Of a DNA stretch of 64,000 bases, positions 30,399-39,817 are shown piece after piece. The notes under the pieces were generated by a model. That model saw only the letters and a list, made by a program, of their open reading frames with translations, searched no databases and was not told where the DNA came from. The position numbers were made by a program, and so were the translations under genes. Within the stretch, counting starts at the first letter, position 1. Each line of letters opens with the position of its first letter. The stretch is from Streptomyces sp. NBC_01235 (GTDB lineage Bacteria; Actinomycetota; Actinomycetes; Streptomycetales; Streptomycetaceae): the NCBI RefSeq assembly GCF_035989285.1, contig NZ_CP108513.1:5332001-5396000 (forward strand), written 5' to 3'.

Positions 30399-30456
30399 AC
30401 CTTCCTACAACGGATCGTCCGGCACGTTCCTGCCGGTAGAAGGGGGCCTTCGAGCC

Positions 30457-31542
30457 ATGGCCACTGTCACTTTCGACAAGGCGACCCGGGTGTACCCGGG
30501 TTCCACCAAGCCCGCCGTCGACGGACTCGACATCGAGATCGCGGACGGCGAGTTCCTCGTCCTGGTCGGTCCGTCCGGTTGCGGCAAGTCCACCTCGCTC
30601 CGGATGCTCGCGGGGCTCGAGGACGTCAACGGCGGTGCGATCCGCATCGGTGACCGTGACGTCACGCACCTGCCGCCGAAGGACCGGGACATCGCCATGG
30701 TGTTCCAGAACTACGCGCTCTACCCGCACATGACGGTCGCCGACAACATGGGCTTCGCGCTCAAGATCGCCGGAGTCAACAAGGCGGAGATCCGGCAGAA
30801 GGTCGAGGAGGCCGCGAAGATCCTCGACCTCACCGAGTACCTGGACCGCAAGCCGAAGGCCCTCTCCGGTGGTCAGCGTCAGCGTGTCGCGATGGGCCGT
30901 GCCATCGTGCGTGAGCCGCAGGTCTTCCTCATGGACGAGCCGCTGTCCAACCTGGACGCCAAGCTCCGTGTGTCGACGCGTACGCAGATCGCGTCGCTGC
31001 AGCGCCGTCTCGGCATCACCACCGTGTACGTCACGCACGACCAGGTCGAGGCGCTGACGATGGGTGACCGTGTGGCGGTCCTCAAGGACGGTCTGCTCCA
31101 GCAGGTCGACACCCCGCGCAACATGTACGACAGGCCCGCCAACCTGTTCGTGGCCGGCTTCATCGGTTCTCCGGCGATGAACCTCGTCGAGGTGCCGATC
31201 GCGGACGGCGGTGTGAAGTTCGGCAACGCGGTGGTGCCGGTGCAGCGTGACGCGCTCTCGGCCGCGACCGACAAGACGGTCACCGTCGGTGTCCGCCCCG
31301 AGCACTTCGATGTGGCCACCGGCGTCGAGAAGGGCCTCGCGGTCGTCGTGAACGTGGTCGAGGAGCTCGGCTCGGACGCCTTCGTCTACGGCACCGCCAA
31401 GGTCGGCGACGAGTCGAAGGACCTCGTGGTGCGTGTGGGCGGCCGTGACGTCCCGGAGAAGGGCAGCACGCTGCACGTCGTCCCGCGCGCGGGCGAGACC
31501 CACGTGTTCTCGACGTCGACGGGCGAGCGTCTGTCGGACTGA
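30457..31542 (+). CDS. msiK: Multiple sugar ABC-import ATPase MsiK
   Basis: MsiK is the shared ATPase that energises many Streptomyces carbohydrate importers (maltose, cellobiose, chitobiose, xylobiose). The 361-residue protein has Walker A GPSGCGKST near 38-46, the Q-loop VFQNYALYPH, the signature ALSGGQRQRVAMGRA near 134, Walker B VFLMDEPLSNLDAKLR and the H-loop VTHDQVEA. The C-terminal OB/TOBE domain (GFIGSPAMNLVEVP onward, ending near VGVRPEHFD) is the MalK-type regulatory domain. The N-terminus MATVTFDKATRVYPGSTKPA is essentially that known for Streptomyces MsiK. It is monocistronic, with a strong terminator behind it and a possible DasR site ahead. Confidence 0.95.
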   Translation: MATVTFDKATRVYPGSTKPAVDGLDIEIADGEFLVLVGPSGCGKSTSLRMLAGLEDVNGGAIRIGDRDVTHLPPKDRDIAMVFQNYALYPHMTVADNMGFALKIAGVNKAEIRQKVEEAAKILDLTEYLDRKPKALSGGQRQRVAMGRAIVREPQVFLMDEPLSNLDAKLRVSTRTQIASLQRRLGITTVYVTHDQVEALTMGDRVAVLKDGLLQQVDTPRNMYDRPANLFVAGFIGSPAMNLVEVPIADGGVKFGNAVVPVQRDALSAATDKTVTVGVRPEHFDVATGVEKGLAVVVNVVEELGSDAFVYGTAKVGDESKDLVVRVGGRDVPEKGSTLHVVPRAGETHVFSTSTGERLSD

Positions 31543-31582
31543 CGGCGAAGGATTAAACCCGGGTGATTCACCCGGGTTGACG

Positions 31583-31616
31583 AAAAAGGCCCCGCAGCCT
31601 GCTGCGGGGCCTTTTT
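31583..31616 (+). terminator. Strong intrinsic terminator of msiK
   Basis: AAAAAGGCCCCGCAGC at 31583-31598 pairs perfectly with 31601-31616, which ends in TTTTT. The A and T tracts make it bidirectional. A smaller inverted repeat, AACCCGGGTG with CACCCGGGTT, lies just before it at about 31557-31578. Confidence 0.95.
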
Positions 31617-31756
31617 CTCGCGTCCGCAAGAACCCTGACACAGCGGACATTTCGACGGGGGCCCGTCAACCCCTTACCCAAAAAGGAGCAGGGCTTCATC
31701 CCCCGTACGAGTGACTCAATGTCGCCGCATCATTACCGCACGCTACCCTCTCACGC

Positions 31757-32227
31757 GTGAAGCACTCCGCGAACCACTCCACCACCCAGCGCACGCGCCG
31801 CGGCAGGGGCGGCCCAGCCCGCCGGATCGGCCGCTCGCTCGCCCTCGTCCTGCCCGTCGTCATGGTGCTCTCCGGGACCCTTGCGGTCACCCGGGTCAAC
31901 TGGTCGGGGGACCCCTCGGATTCGGTGCTGACCGCTTCCGACGTCTCCGCCGCGCACCAGTCCTCGCAGCAAGCCGCCAAGGCCCCGCAGGACGTGCTGC
32001 GCGACCAGCTGCTGACCGAGCTCCAGGAGAGGGATCCGGGCGTCGCCCTGACCCACCTCCAGGCCGCCGTGAACGGCAAGCCGTCGCTGGCGAGGCACTG
32101 CGCCTCCATCGCCCGCGCCCTGGGCCGTGCGGCGGTCCGTGTGTACGGGCCCTCGCGGGCCCAGTCGTACGCCCGCCCGGTGTGCGACACGGCCTTCGCC
32201 TCGGGCGTCCTGGCGGCACACAGCTGA
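31757..32227 (+). CDS. Conserved secreted/membrane-anchored protein
   Basis: The 156-residue protein has a basic N-terminus with many Arg (residues 1-26) followed by one hydrophobic segment LALVLPVVMVLSGTLAV near 28-44, so it is exported or anchored. The rest is a soluble domain with two Cys (ARHCASIARALGR and ARPVCDTAFASG) that may form a disulfide. I do not recognise a function; proteins of this type sit between msiK and the nucleotidyltransferase gene in Streptomyces as far as I recall. It starts at ATG 31757. Confidence 0.72.
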   Translation: MKHSANHSTTQRTRRGRGGPARRIGRSLALVLPVVMVLSGTLAVTRVNWSGDPSDSVLTASDVSAAHQSSQQAAKAPQDVLRDQLLTELQERDPGVALTHLQAAVNGKPSLARHCASIARALGRAAVRVYGPSRAQSYARPVCDTAFASGVLAAHS

Positions 32228-32251
32228 GGTTCCGGGGCCCTGAGGCCCCCT

Positions 32252-32375
32252 CCGGGCGTGCGGCTCCCCTCCCCCCGGGGGCCCTCCCCGTCCGCCTCCC
32301 CGGGGACCGGCCCCTCTGCCCGTCGGCCCCCGGGAGAGCCCCTCCCGCCGCCCGCCGGGGGAGCCGCACGCCCGG
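32252..32375. repeat. Long 18-bp inverted repeat with 88-nt spacer
   Basis: CCGGGCGTGCGGCTCCCC at 32252-32269 is perfectly repeated in reverse complement at 32358-32375. The 88 nt between them are rich in C and G runs that can fold further. The structure ends 26 bp before the nucleotidyltransferase start, so it could act as a terminator for the upstream gene or as a structured leader for the downstream one. Confidence 0.85.
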
Positions 32376-32401
32376 TGACGTGCGGCACGTACAGTGCGGG
32401 C

Positions 32402-33133
32402 ATGACCGATCCGCACGCCGTGCCCCGCCCCACGCAAGCCGTCATCCTGGCCGGTGGCCAGGGGTCCCGGCTGCGCCCGTACACCGACGACCGGCCCAAG
32501 CCGATGGTCGAGATCCCCGGCACGGGGACGCCGATCATCGGCCATCAGCTCGGCTGGCTCGCCGAGGAGGGCGTGACCGACGTCGTCGTCTCCTGCGGCC
32601 ATCTCGCCGAGGTCCTCCAGGACTGGCTGGAGTCGGCCGACCTGTCCGTCAAGGTCACCACCGTCGTGGAGACCGAGCCCCTGGGCCGTGGTGGCGGCCT
32701 GAAGTACGCGGCCGCCCACCTTCCCCACCCCGACCGGCCCTGGTACGCCACCAACGGCGACATCTGGACCCGCTTCTCGCTGCGCGAGATGGCCGACTTC
32801 CACACCGAGCGCGACGCCGTGGCGACCCTCGCGTTGGCGCGCCCGCGCATTCCGTGGGGGGCGGTGCAGACGGACGGGTTCGGTCACATCACCGACTTCA
32901 TCGAGGCGCCGCACACGACGTACGAGATCAACGCGGGCGTGTACGTCTTCTCGCCGGAGTTCGCGGGACTGCTGCCCGCGCGCGGGGACCATGAGCGGAC
33001 GACGTTTCCGCATCTCGCCCGCGAGCGGCGGCTGGCCGGGTTCCCGATCCCGCAGGGGGCGTACTGGCGGGCGATCGACACGGCGAAGGACCTGACGGAG
33101 GCGGCGAAGGAACTGGCGGCGGCTCGTCGCTGA
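32402..33133 (+). CDS. NDP-sugar nucleotidyltransferase-like protein
   Basis: The 243-residue protein is of the glucose-1-phosphate/mannose-1-phosphate nucleotidyltransferase group, which makes NDP-sugars. The N-terminal signature QAVILAGGQGSRLRPYTDDR is at residues about 12-31 (G-G-x-G-x-R-L), followed by PKPMVEIPG; later come ETEPLGRGGGLKYAA and YATNGDIW, which carry the metal-binding Asp. It lacks the C-terminal left-handed beta-helix, so it is the short type. The sugar and nucleotide cannot be told. ATG 32402 is used; upstream frames enter the inverted-repeat structure. It is followed by a terminator shared with doxX. Confidence 0.85.
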   Translation: MTDPHAVPRPTQAVILAGGQGSRLRPYTDDRPKPMVEIPGTGTPIIGHQLGWLAEEGVTDVVVSCGHLAEVLQDWLESADLSVKVTTVVETEPLGRGGGLKYAAAHLPHPDRPWYATNGDIWTRFSLREMADFHTERDAVATLALARPRIPWGAVQTDGFGHITDFIEAPHTTYEINAGVYVFSPEFAGLLPARGDHERTTFPHLARERRLAGFPIPQGAYWRAIDTAKDLTEAAKELAAARR

Positions 33134-33243
33134 CAGTCGCTCCGCGGGAAGGGCCGTCTTGAGACCGCGGGTCCGCTGTGGCTGGTCGCGCCCACGCGGC
33201 GGAGCCGCATGTCGAACACAGCCCCGCGCCCTTGAAAAGCCTT

Positions 33244-33280
33244 GGGGGCCCCGCGCGCTTGATCAGCGCGCGGGGCCCCC
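33244..33280. terminator. Bidirectional terminator between convergent genes
   Basis: GGGGGCCCCGCGCGCT at 33244-33259 pairs perfectly with 33265-33280 around the loop TGATC. It lies between the nucleotidyltransferase gene (plus) and the DoxX gene (minus). Confidence 0.88.
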
Positions 33281-33308
33281 TCGCCGTACGGGCCTGCGAG
33301 CCTGGCCG

Positions 33309-35069
33309 CTACCCGAGCAACCCGCCCACCAGGCCCGGCTGGCCCGACGACGACGAGCCGTTGCCGTCGGATCCGCCGCCCGAACCGCCGGAGCTGCTCG
33401 ACGAGCCGCCGGACGTGGGGCCGGAGCTGGTGGAGGGGGCCTGCTCCTCCGGGATGGACTGCTCGGGTGGGGCCTGTCCCGCGGTGCCCTGGGTCTGGCT
33501 GGGGGCGCCGACGCCGGCCGTGCCCGGGTCCTTGGCCTCGGAGGGATCGCTGTCCGTGCCTGCCGTCGGCGCCGCCGAGGTGGCGCCCTGGGTGGGCGAG
33601 GTGGACGCGGAGGGCTCCCGGGAGGCCTTGTGCGTGCCGGACTTCTCCGGGAGTGGGGAGCCGGGCATCTCGTTGCGCGGGGGTTCGCCGGGGCCGGGGA
33701 CGATCACCCGGTCGGCGTCGCGGACGGCGCCGCCGAGCAGCGAGCCGACCAGCAGTGTGAGTCCGACGACGATCGCGGTGACCAGGGCTCCGCGGCGCAG
33801 GACGTAGCGGCGCAGCTCCCACAGGTCGGAGCGCGGGCCGAGTCGGCGCCAGGCGCCTGCGGCGAGGCGGCCGTCGACCGAGTAGACGGGGGCGCCGGCG
33901 ATGATCAGCGGCGACCAGGCGGCGAGGTAGATGATGTGGGGGGTGTCGTAGACCGGGACGGTCTTCCAGCTGACGGTGACGATGAGCGCGGCGGAGAGTC
34001 CGGCGCCGACGACCGCGGTGACCCGCTGCCAGCAGCCGAGGACGGTGAGGACGCCCACGACGACCTGGAGGAAGGCGATGACGAGGCCGGAGCCGACGGG
34101 GTGGTGCAGGGCGAACTGGCGCAGTGGCTCGGCGACTTCCCACGGGTGCAGGGTGTTGAGCCACTTCACCATGGAGCCGCGCTTGCCGCCGTCGAAGTAG
34201 ACGGGGTCGCACAGTTTGCCCATGCCGGCGTAGATGGAGATGAAGCCGAGGAAGATGCGGAGCGGGAGGAAGACCACTCCCAGGTTCATGCGGCGGCCGG
34301 GATAGTAGGCGTGTCGGGCGGGGTCGTCGCCCTGCCGCCGGCTGCGCGGGCCCTGGTGCTGGTACGGGTCCTGGTCCTGGTCCGGGTCGGGGCCGTCGTC
34401 GGCGTCCCCGAAGTCCTCGAACTGGGCGTCGTCGTAGGCGGGTTCGTCGTAGGGGGGTTCGCCGTAGACAGGTTCGCCGTAGACGGGTTCGTCGTAGACG
34501 GGTTCGCCGTAGACGGGTTCGTCGTAGGCGCTGCCGACGGTGCGCATGTTCGGCAGGAGGCGGTGCTCGCCGGCGGCGGGGGCGCGCTGGGCGCCGACGA
34601 CGGGGGTTTCGAGGGTCTGTGCGGCGAGGTCGCCGCCGTAGCCCCTGTTGTCCACGCCGACGCGGGGGATGACCTGGGTGGCTCCGGCGTCGGCCGTGGG
34701 CGGTTCGCCGTGGCCGACGCTGCCTGCCCGCACGGCCTGCAGCAGTCGGTGGGCGCCGGTGTCGTCCGGGGCGGACTTGCCGCTCCAGACGACGGCCCGC
34801 CGACGGCCACCGACAGCGGCGCCCGCTCTGCCCGCCGCCCCGACGACGGGGATGCGCGCGGTGTCATCGATGGCGCTCGCGTGCCGGGCGATCCGCGGGG
34901 ATTGGTTTCGCCGCGCCGACGCGCCCAGCTGCACGCGGAAGCTCGCGTGGCTGACGATGATCTGCGCCGGATCGCTCGGCACCTTCACCATGCTCAGCGC
35001 GGGAGCGTCGTCGAATCCCGACGAGCGGTCCCCCGTGGGAGTGCGGGGTGTTCTGGTGTCCACACTCAT
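33309..35069 (-). CDS. DoxX-family membrane protein with disordered repeat-rich N- and C-termini
   Basis: The 586-residue protein has a long polar N-terminus, a DoxX-type four-helix membrane region from about residue 265 (RIFLGFISIYAGMGKLCDPVYF) through VIAFLQVVVGVLTVLGCWQ and beyond, and a Ser/Pro/Gly-rich tail of about 140 residues. The N-terminal region has YDEPVYGEP repeats (about residues 182-215) and an acidic stretch DPDQDQDPYQHQ. DoxX proteins are thought to act in quinone or thiosulfate redox chemistry. The last membrane helix is near VTAIVVGLTLLVGSLLGG. The start is ATG 35069. It is a known conserved neighbour of rlmB in Streptomyces, to my recollection. Confidence 0.78.
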   Translation of the reverse strand: MSVDTRTPRTPTGDRSSGFDDAPALSMVKVPSDPAQIIVSHASFRVQLGASARRNQSPRIARHASAIDDTARIPVVGAAGRAGAAVGGRRRAVVWSGKSAPDDTGAHRLLQAVRAGSVGHGEPPTADAGATQVIPRVGVDNRGYGGDLAAQTLETPVVGAQRAPAAGEHRLLPNMRTVGSAYDEPVYGEPVYDEPVYGEPVYGEPPYDEPAYDDAQFEDFGDADDGPDPDQDQDPYQHQGPRSRRQGDDPARHAYYPGRRMNLGVVFLPLRIFLGFISIYAGMGKLCDPVYFDGGKRGSMVKWLNTLHPWEVAEPLRQFALHHPVGSGLVIAFLQVVVGVLTVLGCWQRVTAVVGAGLSAALIVTVSWKTVPVYDTPHIIYLAAWSPLIIAGAPVYSVDGRLAAGAWRRLGPRSDLWELRRYVLRRGALVTAIVVGLTLLVGSLLGGAVRDADRVIVPGPGEPPRNEMPGSPLPEKSGTHKASREPSASTSPTQGATSAAPTAGTDSDPSEAKDPGTAGVGAPSQTQGTAGQAPPEQSIPEEQAPSTSSGPTSGGSSSSSGGSGGGSDGNGSSSSGQPGLVGGLLG

Positions 35070-35231
35070 CTAACCGAGTGACGTGTGTTTAGGACACTGC
35101 TTTGACCCGCCGGATCTGTCCGGACTCCGTCAAGGTTGCACTACTCGCCGGGATTAACCCCTTCGGGTGAACTTACGGACGCCCGTTCAGGAGCACGCCG
35201 AGCCTCCCCGAGCCGACCCGACCCGCCTCCG

Positions 35232-36173
35232 TCAGGCCCTGCGCCGAGCCGCCTCGTAGAGCACGATGCCTGCCGCCACACCGGCGTTGAGGGACTCCGC
35301 GCCACCCGGCATCGGGATCCGCACCCGGTAGTCGCAGGTCTCGCCGACCAGGCGCGAGAGGCCCTTGCCCTCGCTGCCGACGACGATGACGAGGGGGCCG
35401 TCCAGAGCCGCCAGTTCGCCGACCTCGTGCTCGCCGTCGGCGGCCAGGCCGACCACGACGATGCCGGCCTTCTTGTAGGCCTCCAGGGCGCGCGTGAGGT
35501 TGGTGCAGCGGGCGACCGGGGTGCGGGCGGCCGTGCCGGCGGACGTCTTCCAGGCGCCGGCCGTCATACCGGCCGCGCGGCGCTCGGGGACGACGACGCC
35601 GTGGCCGCCGAAGGCGGAGACGGAGCGGACGACGGCGCCCAGGTTGCGCGGGTCGGTCACGCCGTCGAGGGCGACGATCAGCGGGTCCTCGCCGTCGTCG
35701 TAGGCGGCCGCGGCCAGGTCCTCGGGGTGCGCGTACTCGTACGGCGGGACCTGGAGGACCAGGCCCTGGTGGTTGAGGCCGTTGGTCATGCGGTCCAGCT
35801 CGGGGCGCGGGGCCTCCATGAGGTTGATGCCGCCGCGCTCGGCCGCGAGCTGGAGCGCCTCGCGCACCCGCTCGTCGTTGTCGATGAACTGCTGGACGTA
35901 GAGCGTGCTCGCGGGCACGCCCCCGCGCAGCGCCTCGACGACCGGGTTGCGGCCGACGACCATCTCGGAGGTGCCCTTGCCGCCCCGGCCGCGCTGGACG
36001 GGCCGGCGCACGGCCTGCTTCGCCTTGGCGCCGGCGATGCGGTTCTTCTTGTGGCCCTTGCGCATCTCGGCGGGCGGGGTCGGACCCTTGCCCTCCAGGC
36101 CTCGGCGCCGCTGGCCGCCACTGCCGACCTGCGCGCCCTTCTTGCCGGACATGCGGCGGTTGTTGGCTGCCAT
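35232..36173 (-). CDS. rlmB: 23S rRNA (guanosine-2'-O-)-methyltransferase RlmB
   Basis: RlmB methylates the ribose of a G in domain V of 23S rRNA with SAM (SpoU family, trefoil knot). The 313-residue protein has an Arg/Lys-rich N-terminal extension (1-70), the substrate-binding domain from [14 protein letters not shown], and the SPOUT motifs: [15 protein letters not shown] (motif 1), [13 protein letters not shown] (motif 2) and [20 protein letters not shown] (motif 3). The start ATG 36173 is used. It is downstream of cysS but separated from it by a terminator at 36239-36270, so it probably has its own promoter. Confidence 0.95.
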   Translation of the reverse strand: MAANNRRMSGKKGAQVGSGGQRRRGLEGKGPTPPAEMRKGHKKNRIAGAKAKQAVRRPVQRGRGGKGTSEMVVGRNPVVEALRGGVPASTLYVQQFIDNDERVREALQLAAERGGINLMEAPRPELDRMTNGLNHQGLVLQVPPYEYAHPEDLAAAAYDDGEDPLIVALDGVTDPRNLGAVVRSVSAFGGHGVVVPERRAAGMTAGAWKTSAGTAARTPVARCTNLTRALEAYKKAGIVVVGLAADGEHEVGELAALDGPLVIVVGSEGKGLSRLVGETCDYRVRIPMPGGAESLNAGVAAGIVLYEAARRRA

Positions 36174-36238
36174 GAGTTACTCGTCTCCGTGAGCTTCGTA
36201 CGTGCGTGCGTCTTACTACTGCTTGCTGCGTCTTATGC

Positions 36239-36270
36239 AGTGTGCCGCCCGGGAGGCCGGGCGGCACACT
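36239..36270 (-). terminator. Terminator downstream of cysS
   Basis: AGTGTGCCGCCCGG at 36239-36252 pairs perfectly with 36257-36270 around a GAGG loop, 16 bp after the cysS stop on the minus strand. Confidence 0.88.
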
Positions 36271-36285
36271 CGATCAAGATGCGGG

Positions 36286-37686
36286 CTAGCGCGGGCCGAG
36301 GCTCCAGCGCGGGCCCTGCGGGCCGTCTTCGATGGCCAGGCCGGACTGGGTCAGCTGGTCGCGGATGGCGTCCGCGGTCGCCCAGTCCTTGCGTGCGCGG
36401 GCCGACTCGCGCTGGTCGAGGACGAGCCGTACGAGACTGTCGACCACGCCGTGCAGGTCCTCACCCCGGCTCTCCTCGCCGGCCCAGTGGGCGTCGAGCG
36501 GGTCCAGGCCGAGCACGCCGAGCATGGCGCGGACCTCGGCGAGGCGGGCCACCGCGGCTTCCTTGTCGTCGGCGGCGAGCGCCGAGTTCCCCTGTCGTAC
36601 CGTCGTGTGCACGATGGCCAGGGCCTGCGGGACGCCCAGGTCGTCGTCCATCGCCTCGGCGAAGGCGGGCGGTACCTCGGCCGCCGGTTCGACGACTCCC
36701 CCGGCCTTCTCGACGACGCGCTGCACGAACCCCTCGATCCGCGCGAACGCCGACTCGGCCTCGCGCAGCGACTCCTCGCTGTACTCGATCATCGAGCGGT
36801 AGTGCGGGGTGCCGAGGTAGTAGCGCAGCACGATCGGACGCCACTGCTTGACCATCTCGGAGACGAGGACGGAGTTCCCGAGGGACTTCGCCATCTTCTC
36901 GCCGGCGATCGTGACCCAGGCGTTGTGCAGCCAGTACCGGGCGAACTCGTCGCCGTAGGCCTTGGCCTGGGCGATCTCGTTCTCGTGGTGCGGGAAGATC
37001 AGGTCGAGGCCGCCGCCGTGGATGTCGAAGGCGGAGCCCAGGTACTTGTGGGCCATCGCCGAGCACTCCAGGTGCCAGCCGGGACGGCCGCGGCCCCACG
37101 GGGTCTCCCAGTCGGGCTCGCCCGGCTTGGTCGCCTTCCACATCGCGAAGTCGCGTGGGTCGCGCTTGCCGGTGATGCCCTCCTCGGAGGGCTGGCGCAG
37201 GTCGTCGAGGTCCTGGTTGGACAGCTCCAGGTACCCGGGGAAGGACCGCACGTCGAAGTAGACGCTGCCGTCGGCCTCGTAGGCGTGGCCGCGCTCGATG
37301 AGGCCGCGCATCATCTCGATCATCTCGGGGACGTGCCCGGTGGCGCGCGGCTCGTAGGTCGGCGGCAGGCAGCCGAGGGCCTGGTAACCGTCGTTGAACG
37401 CACGCTCGTTGTCGTAGCCGATGGACCACCAGGGGCGGCCCTGGTCGTGCGACTTGGCGATGATCTTGTCGTCGATGTCGGTGACGTTGCGGATGAACGT
37501 GACGTCGTAGCCGCGGTACTCGAACCAGCGGCGCATGATGTCGAAGTTCAGGCCCGAGCGGATGTGCCCGATGTGCGGGGCCGCCTGCACGGTGGCGCCA
37601 CAGAGGTAGATCGAGACACAACCCGGCAGGAGCGGGGCGAAGTCACGGATCTGCCGGGCGCTGGTGTCGTACAGGCGAATGGTCAC
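36286..37686 (-). CDS. cysS: Cysteinyl-tRNA synthetase
   Basis: The enzyme charges tRNA-Cys with cysteine in the cytosol. The 466-residue protein has the class I HIGH motif in [15 protein letters not shown] near 37, the zinc ligands (Cys in YLCGATVQ, then [12 protein letters not shown] and the His of PHHENEI), and KMSKS as [10 protein letters not shown] near 267. The GTG at 37686 is chosen because Streptomyces CysS begins [20 protein letters not shown]; longer upstream frames would run into the ispF gap. Streptomyces also has the mycothiol ligase MshC, a CysS paralogue; the length and C-terminal DALR-like extension here point to CysS rather than MshC. Confidence 0.94.
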   Translation of the reverse strand: MTIRLYDTSARQIRDFAPLLPGCVSIYLCGATVQAAPHIGHIRSGLNFDIMRRWFEYRGYDVTFIRNVTDIDDKIIAKSHDQGRPWWSIGYDNERAFNDGYQALGCLPPTYEPRATGHVPEMIEMMRGLIERGHAYEADGSVYFDVRSFPGYLELSNQDLDDLRQPSEEGITGKRDPRDFAMWKATKPGEPDWETPWGRGRPGWHLECSAMAHKYLGSAFDIHGGGLDLIFPHHENEIAQAKAYGDEFARYWLHNAWVTIAGEKMAKSLGNSVLVSEMVKQWRPIVLRYYLGTPHYRSMIEYSEESLREAESAFARIEGFVQRVVEKAGGVVEPAAEVPPAFAEAMDDDLGVPQALAIVHTTVRQGNSALAADDKEAAVARLAEVRAMLGVLGLDPLDAHWAGEESRGEDLHGVVDSLVRLVLDQRESARARKDWATADAIRDQLTQSGLAIEDGPQGPRWSLGPR

Positions 37687-37774
37687 CACTCCAGGGTAGT
37701 GGGCGCGGGGCAGTGCCCCGAGCCCGTTCCCCCGAGGGCCACACATTCGTGACATGCGACGGCAACGGCATATG

Positions 37775-38281
37775 TCAGGCAGTGCGGACGACGAGGGCGG
37801 TGGCGACCGCCATCAGCCCCTCGTCCCGCCCGGGGAAGCCGAGCCCGTCGGTCGTCGCGCCCGACACCGACACCGGGGCTCCCGCCGCCTCCGACAGGAT
37901 CTTCTGGGCCTCGTCGCGCCGCTTGCCGATCTTGGGGCGGGGGCCGACGACCTGTACGGCGATGTTGCCGATGCCGAAGCCGGCCGCGCGGACGATCCGG
38001 GCGGCCTCCGTGAGCAGGGTGACGCCCGAGGCGCCGGACCACTCGGGGCGCCCGGTGCCGAAGTGCCGGCCCAGGTCGCCGAGTCCGGCGGCGGAGAAGA
38101 GAGCGTTGCAGGCGGCGTGCGCGACGACGTCCGCGTCGGAGTGCCCTGCCAGGCCGGGCCCCTCGTCCTCCCACTTCAGGCCCGCGCACCACAGTTCGCG
38201 GCCCGCTTCGAAGGCGTGGATGTCGGTCCCGATGCCGACCTGGGGAAGCAGTACCCCTTCGAAGGGCGTCTCAGAAGCCAT
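37775..38281 (-). CDS. ispF: 2-C-methyl-D-erythritol 2,4-cyclodiphosphate synthase
   Basis: IspF closes the cyclodiphosphate ring in the non-mevalonate (MEP) isoprenoid pathway. The 168-residue protein carries the family signature [19 protein letters not shown], the metal site [20 protein letters not shown] near residues 45-64 (Asp and His ligands), and the C-terminal [20 protein letters not shown]. It overlaps ispD by 11 bp, so the two are translationally coupled, as in many actinobacteria. The start ATG 38281 is used. Confidence 0.95.
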   Translation of the reverse strand: MASETPFEGVLLPQVGIGTDIHAFEAGRELWCAGLKWEDEGPGLAGHSDADVVAHAACNALFSAAGLGDLGRHFGTGRPEWSGASGVTLLTEAARIVRAAGFGIGNIAVQVVGPRPKIGKRRDEAQKILSEAAGAPVSVSGATTDGLGFPGRDEGLMAVATALVVRTA

Positions 38282-39023
38282 CGTTGAGCCTCCTGCGGGC
38301 CAGGACCGCCTCGGCGAGGACCAGGTCGAGCGGGCGGGTGACCTTGAAGGCCTCCTCGTGGCCGGGCACGACCATGACCGTCAGACCGAGCTGCTCGACC
38401 ATGCTCGCGTCGTCGGTGACGTTGTCCGTGACCGTCTCGTGGGCCCGGATCAGGGTGGACCGGTCGAATCCCTGCGGGGTCTGGACGGCGCGGAGGCGGG
38501 CGCGCTCGGGGGTGGCGACGACCGGCTCGGGGTCGCCGGGGGTCACGGCCGGCTCGACCTCCTTGACGGTGTCCGCGAGCGGCAGCGCGGGGACGACGGC
38601 CGGGGCGCCCTCGCGGACGGCCTCGATCACGGCGTCCACCGTGTCCACGGGGACGAGGGGCCGGGCGGCGTCGTGCACGAGGACGATGTCGTACTCCGGC
38701 GGCAGCGCGTCCAGGCCCAGCTTCACGGACTCCTGGCGGGACTCGCCGCCGGGGACGACCAGGAAGTCGGTGCGGTCGGGCAGCGCGTGCGCGTCGAGCA
38801 GCGACTTGACCTCGGCGGCGCCGTCCGGCGGGGCCACGACGACGACCAGGGAGACGGCGCGGGAGGCGGCCAGGGCGCGCACGGCGTGGATCAGCATGGG
38901 CGTGCCGCTCAGCGTGCGGAGCGCTTTGGGGGCGCCCGGACCGAGGCGGACACCCCGGCCGGCGGCCGGAATCACCGCGGCCGTGCGGGCGGGCGCGGGG
39001 GAAGGACGCGAATCGTCAGACAT
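38271..39023 (-). CDS. ispD: 2-C-methyl-D-erythritol 4-phosphate cytidylyltransferase
   Basis: IspD couples CTP to methylerythritol phosphate in the MEP pathway. The 250-residue protein has the nucleotide-binding [20 protein letters not shown] near residues 17-36, [20 protein letters not shown] and [14 protein letters not shown] in the middle, and [14 protein letters not shown], then TDDASMVE near the end. It precedes ispF with an 11-bp overlap, and carD lies upstream about 310 bp away. The carD-ispD-ispF order is conserved in actinobacteria. Confidence 0.95.
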   Translation of the reverse strand: MSDDSRPSPAPARTAAVIPAAGRGVRLGPGAPKALRTLSGTPMLIHAVRALAASRAVSLVVVVAPPDGAAEVKSLLDAHALPDRTDFLVVPGGESRQESVKLGLDALPPEYDIVLVHDAARPLVPVDTVDAVIEAVREGAPAVVPALPLADTVKEVEPAVTPGDPEPVVATPERARLRAVQTPQGFDRSTLIRAHETVTDNVTDDASMVEQLGLTVMVVPGHEEAFKVTRPLDLVLAEAVLARRRLNDGF

Positions 39024-39334
39024 CGGTTCCTGTCAGGTTTGTGTGCTGGCCTGGCGTGGGTATGGCCTGGGAAGTGCCGGGCGCGACGCCCTGACCGGAC
39101 CCTTCCGTGACGTACCGGTCGAGGCAGCAGCCCGGGCCCGGCACACCCAGTATCGAAGTACAGGGAAGTACCGGCGGCCACCCCTGGGGGCCCGTGGGGG
39201 TCGGTGGTAGAGGTGGGGCGTGCGGCGGTGTCCGAGCGCGAACATGCCGCAGCGCCCGGCGACGGGAAATACGTCATCGGGCACCGCGGCATTTCAGTGT
39301 TCTTCAGTGTGCTGAGGCCGGTGTCGAGCCGGCG

Positions 39335-39817
39335 TCAGGACGCGAGAACCTCGTCGAGCAGGGCCTCGGCCTTGTCCTCGTTGGTGTTCTCCGCGAGAGC
39401 GAGCTCACTCACCAGGATCTGGCGAGCCTTGGCGAGCATGCGCTTCTCACCGGCGGAGAGTCCGCGCTCGCGCTCACGACGCCACAGGTCACGTACGACT
39501 TCCGCGACCTTGATGACATCGCCGGAGGCGAGCTTCTCCAGATTTGCCTTGTAACGACGCGACCAGTTCGTGGGCTCCTCGGCGTACGGCGCGCGCAGCA
39601 CCTCGAAGACCCGGTCCAGCCCGTCCTGACCGACCACATCACGCACGCCGACGAACTCCGCATTGTCCGCTGGCACACGTACCGTCAGGTCACCCTGGGC
39701 GACCTTCAGCACCAAGTAGGTCTTGTCCACGCCTTTGATCTGGCGAGTTTCGATGGCCTCGATCAGCGCGGCCCCGTGATGGGGATAGACCACGGTGTCG
39801 CCAACCTTGAACGTCAT
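39335..39817 (-). CDS. carD: CarD-family RNA polymerase-binding regulator
   Basis: CarD binds the RNA polymerase beta subunit and stabilises open promoter complexes, acting on rRNA and stress promoters. The 160-residue protein has the N-terminal Tudor-like domain ([20 protein letters not shown]) with [16 protein letters not shown], and a helical C-terminal domain with the basic cluster [17 protein letters not shown] and [17 protein letters not shown]. It is close in length to mycobacterial CarD. The start ATG 39817 is preceded by AGGGG. The 311-bp stretch up to ispD (39024-39334) holds no gene I can support, only short GC palindromes. Confidence 0.95.
   Translation of the reverse strand: MTFKVGDTVVYPHHGAALIEAIETRQIKGVDKTYLVLKVAQGDLTVRVPADNAEFVGVRDVVGQDGLDRVFEVLRAPYAEEPTNWSRRYKANLEKLASGDVIKVAEVVRDLWRRERERGLSAGEKRMLAKARQILVSELALAENTNEDKAEALLDEVLAS

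Noticed and set aside
33159..35081. A 640-codon plus-strand frame opposite the DoxX gene
   Set aside because: Shadow of the minus-strand gene that has membrane helices and repeats; composition is Val/Gly/Asp-rich only.
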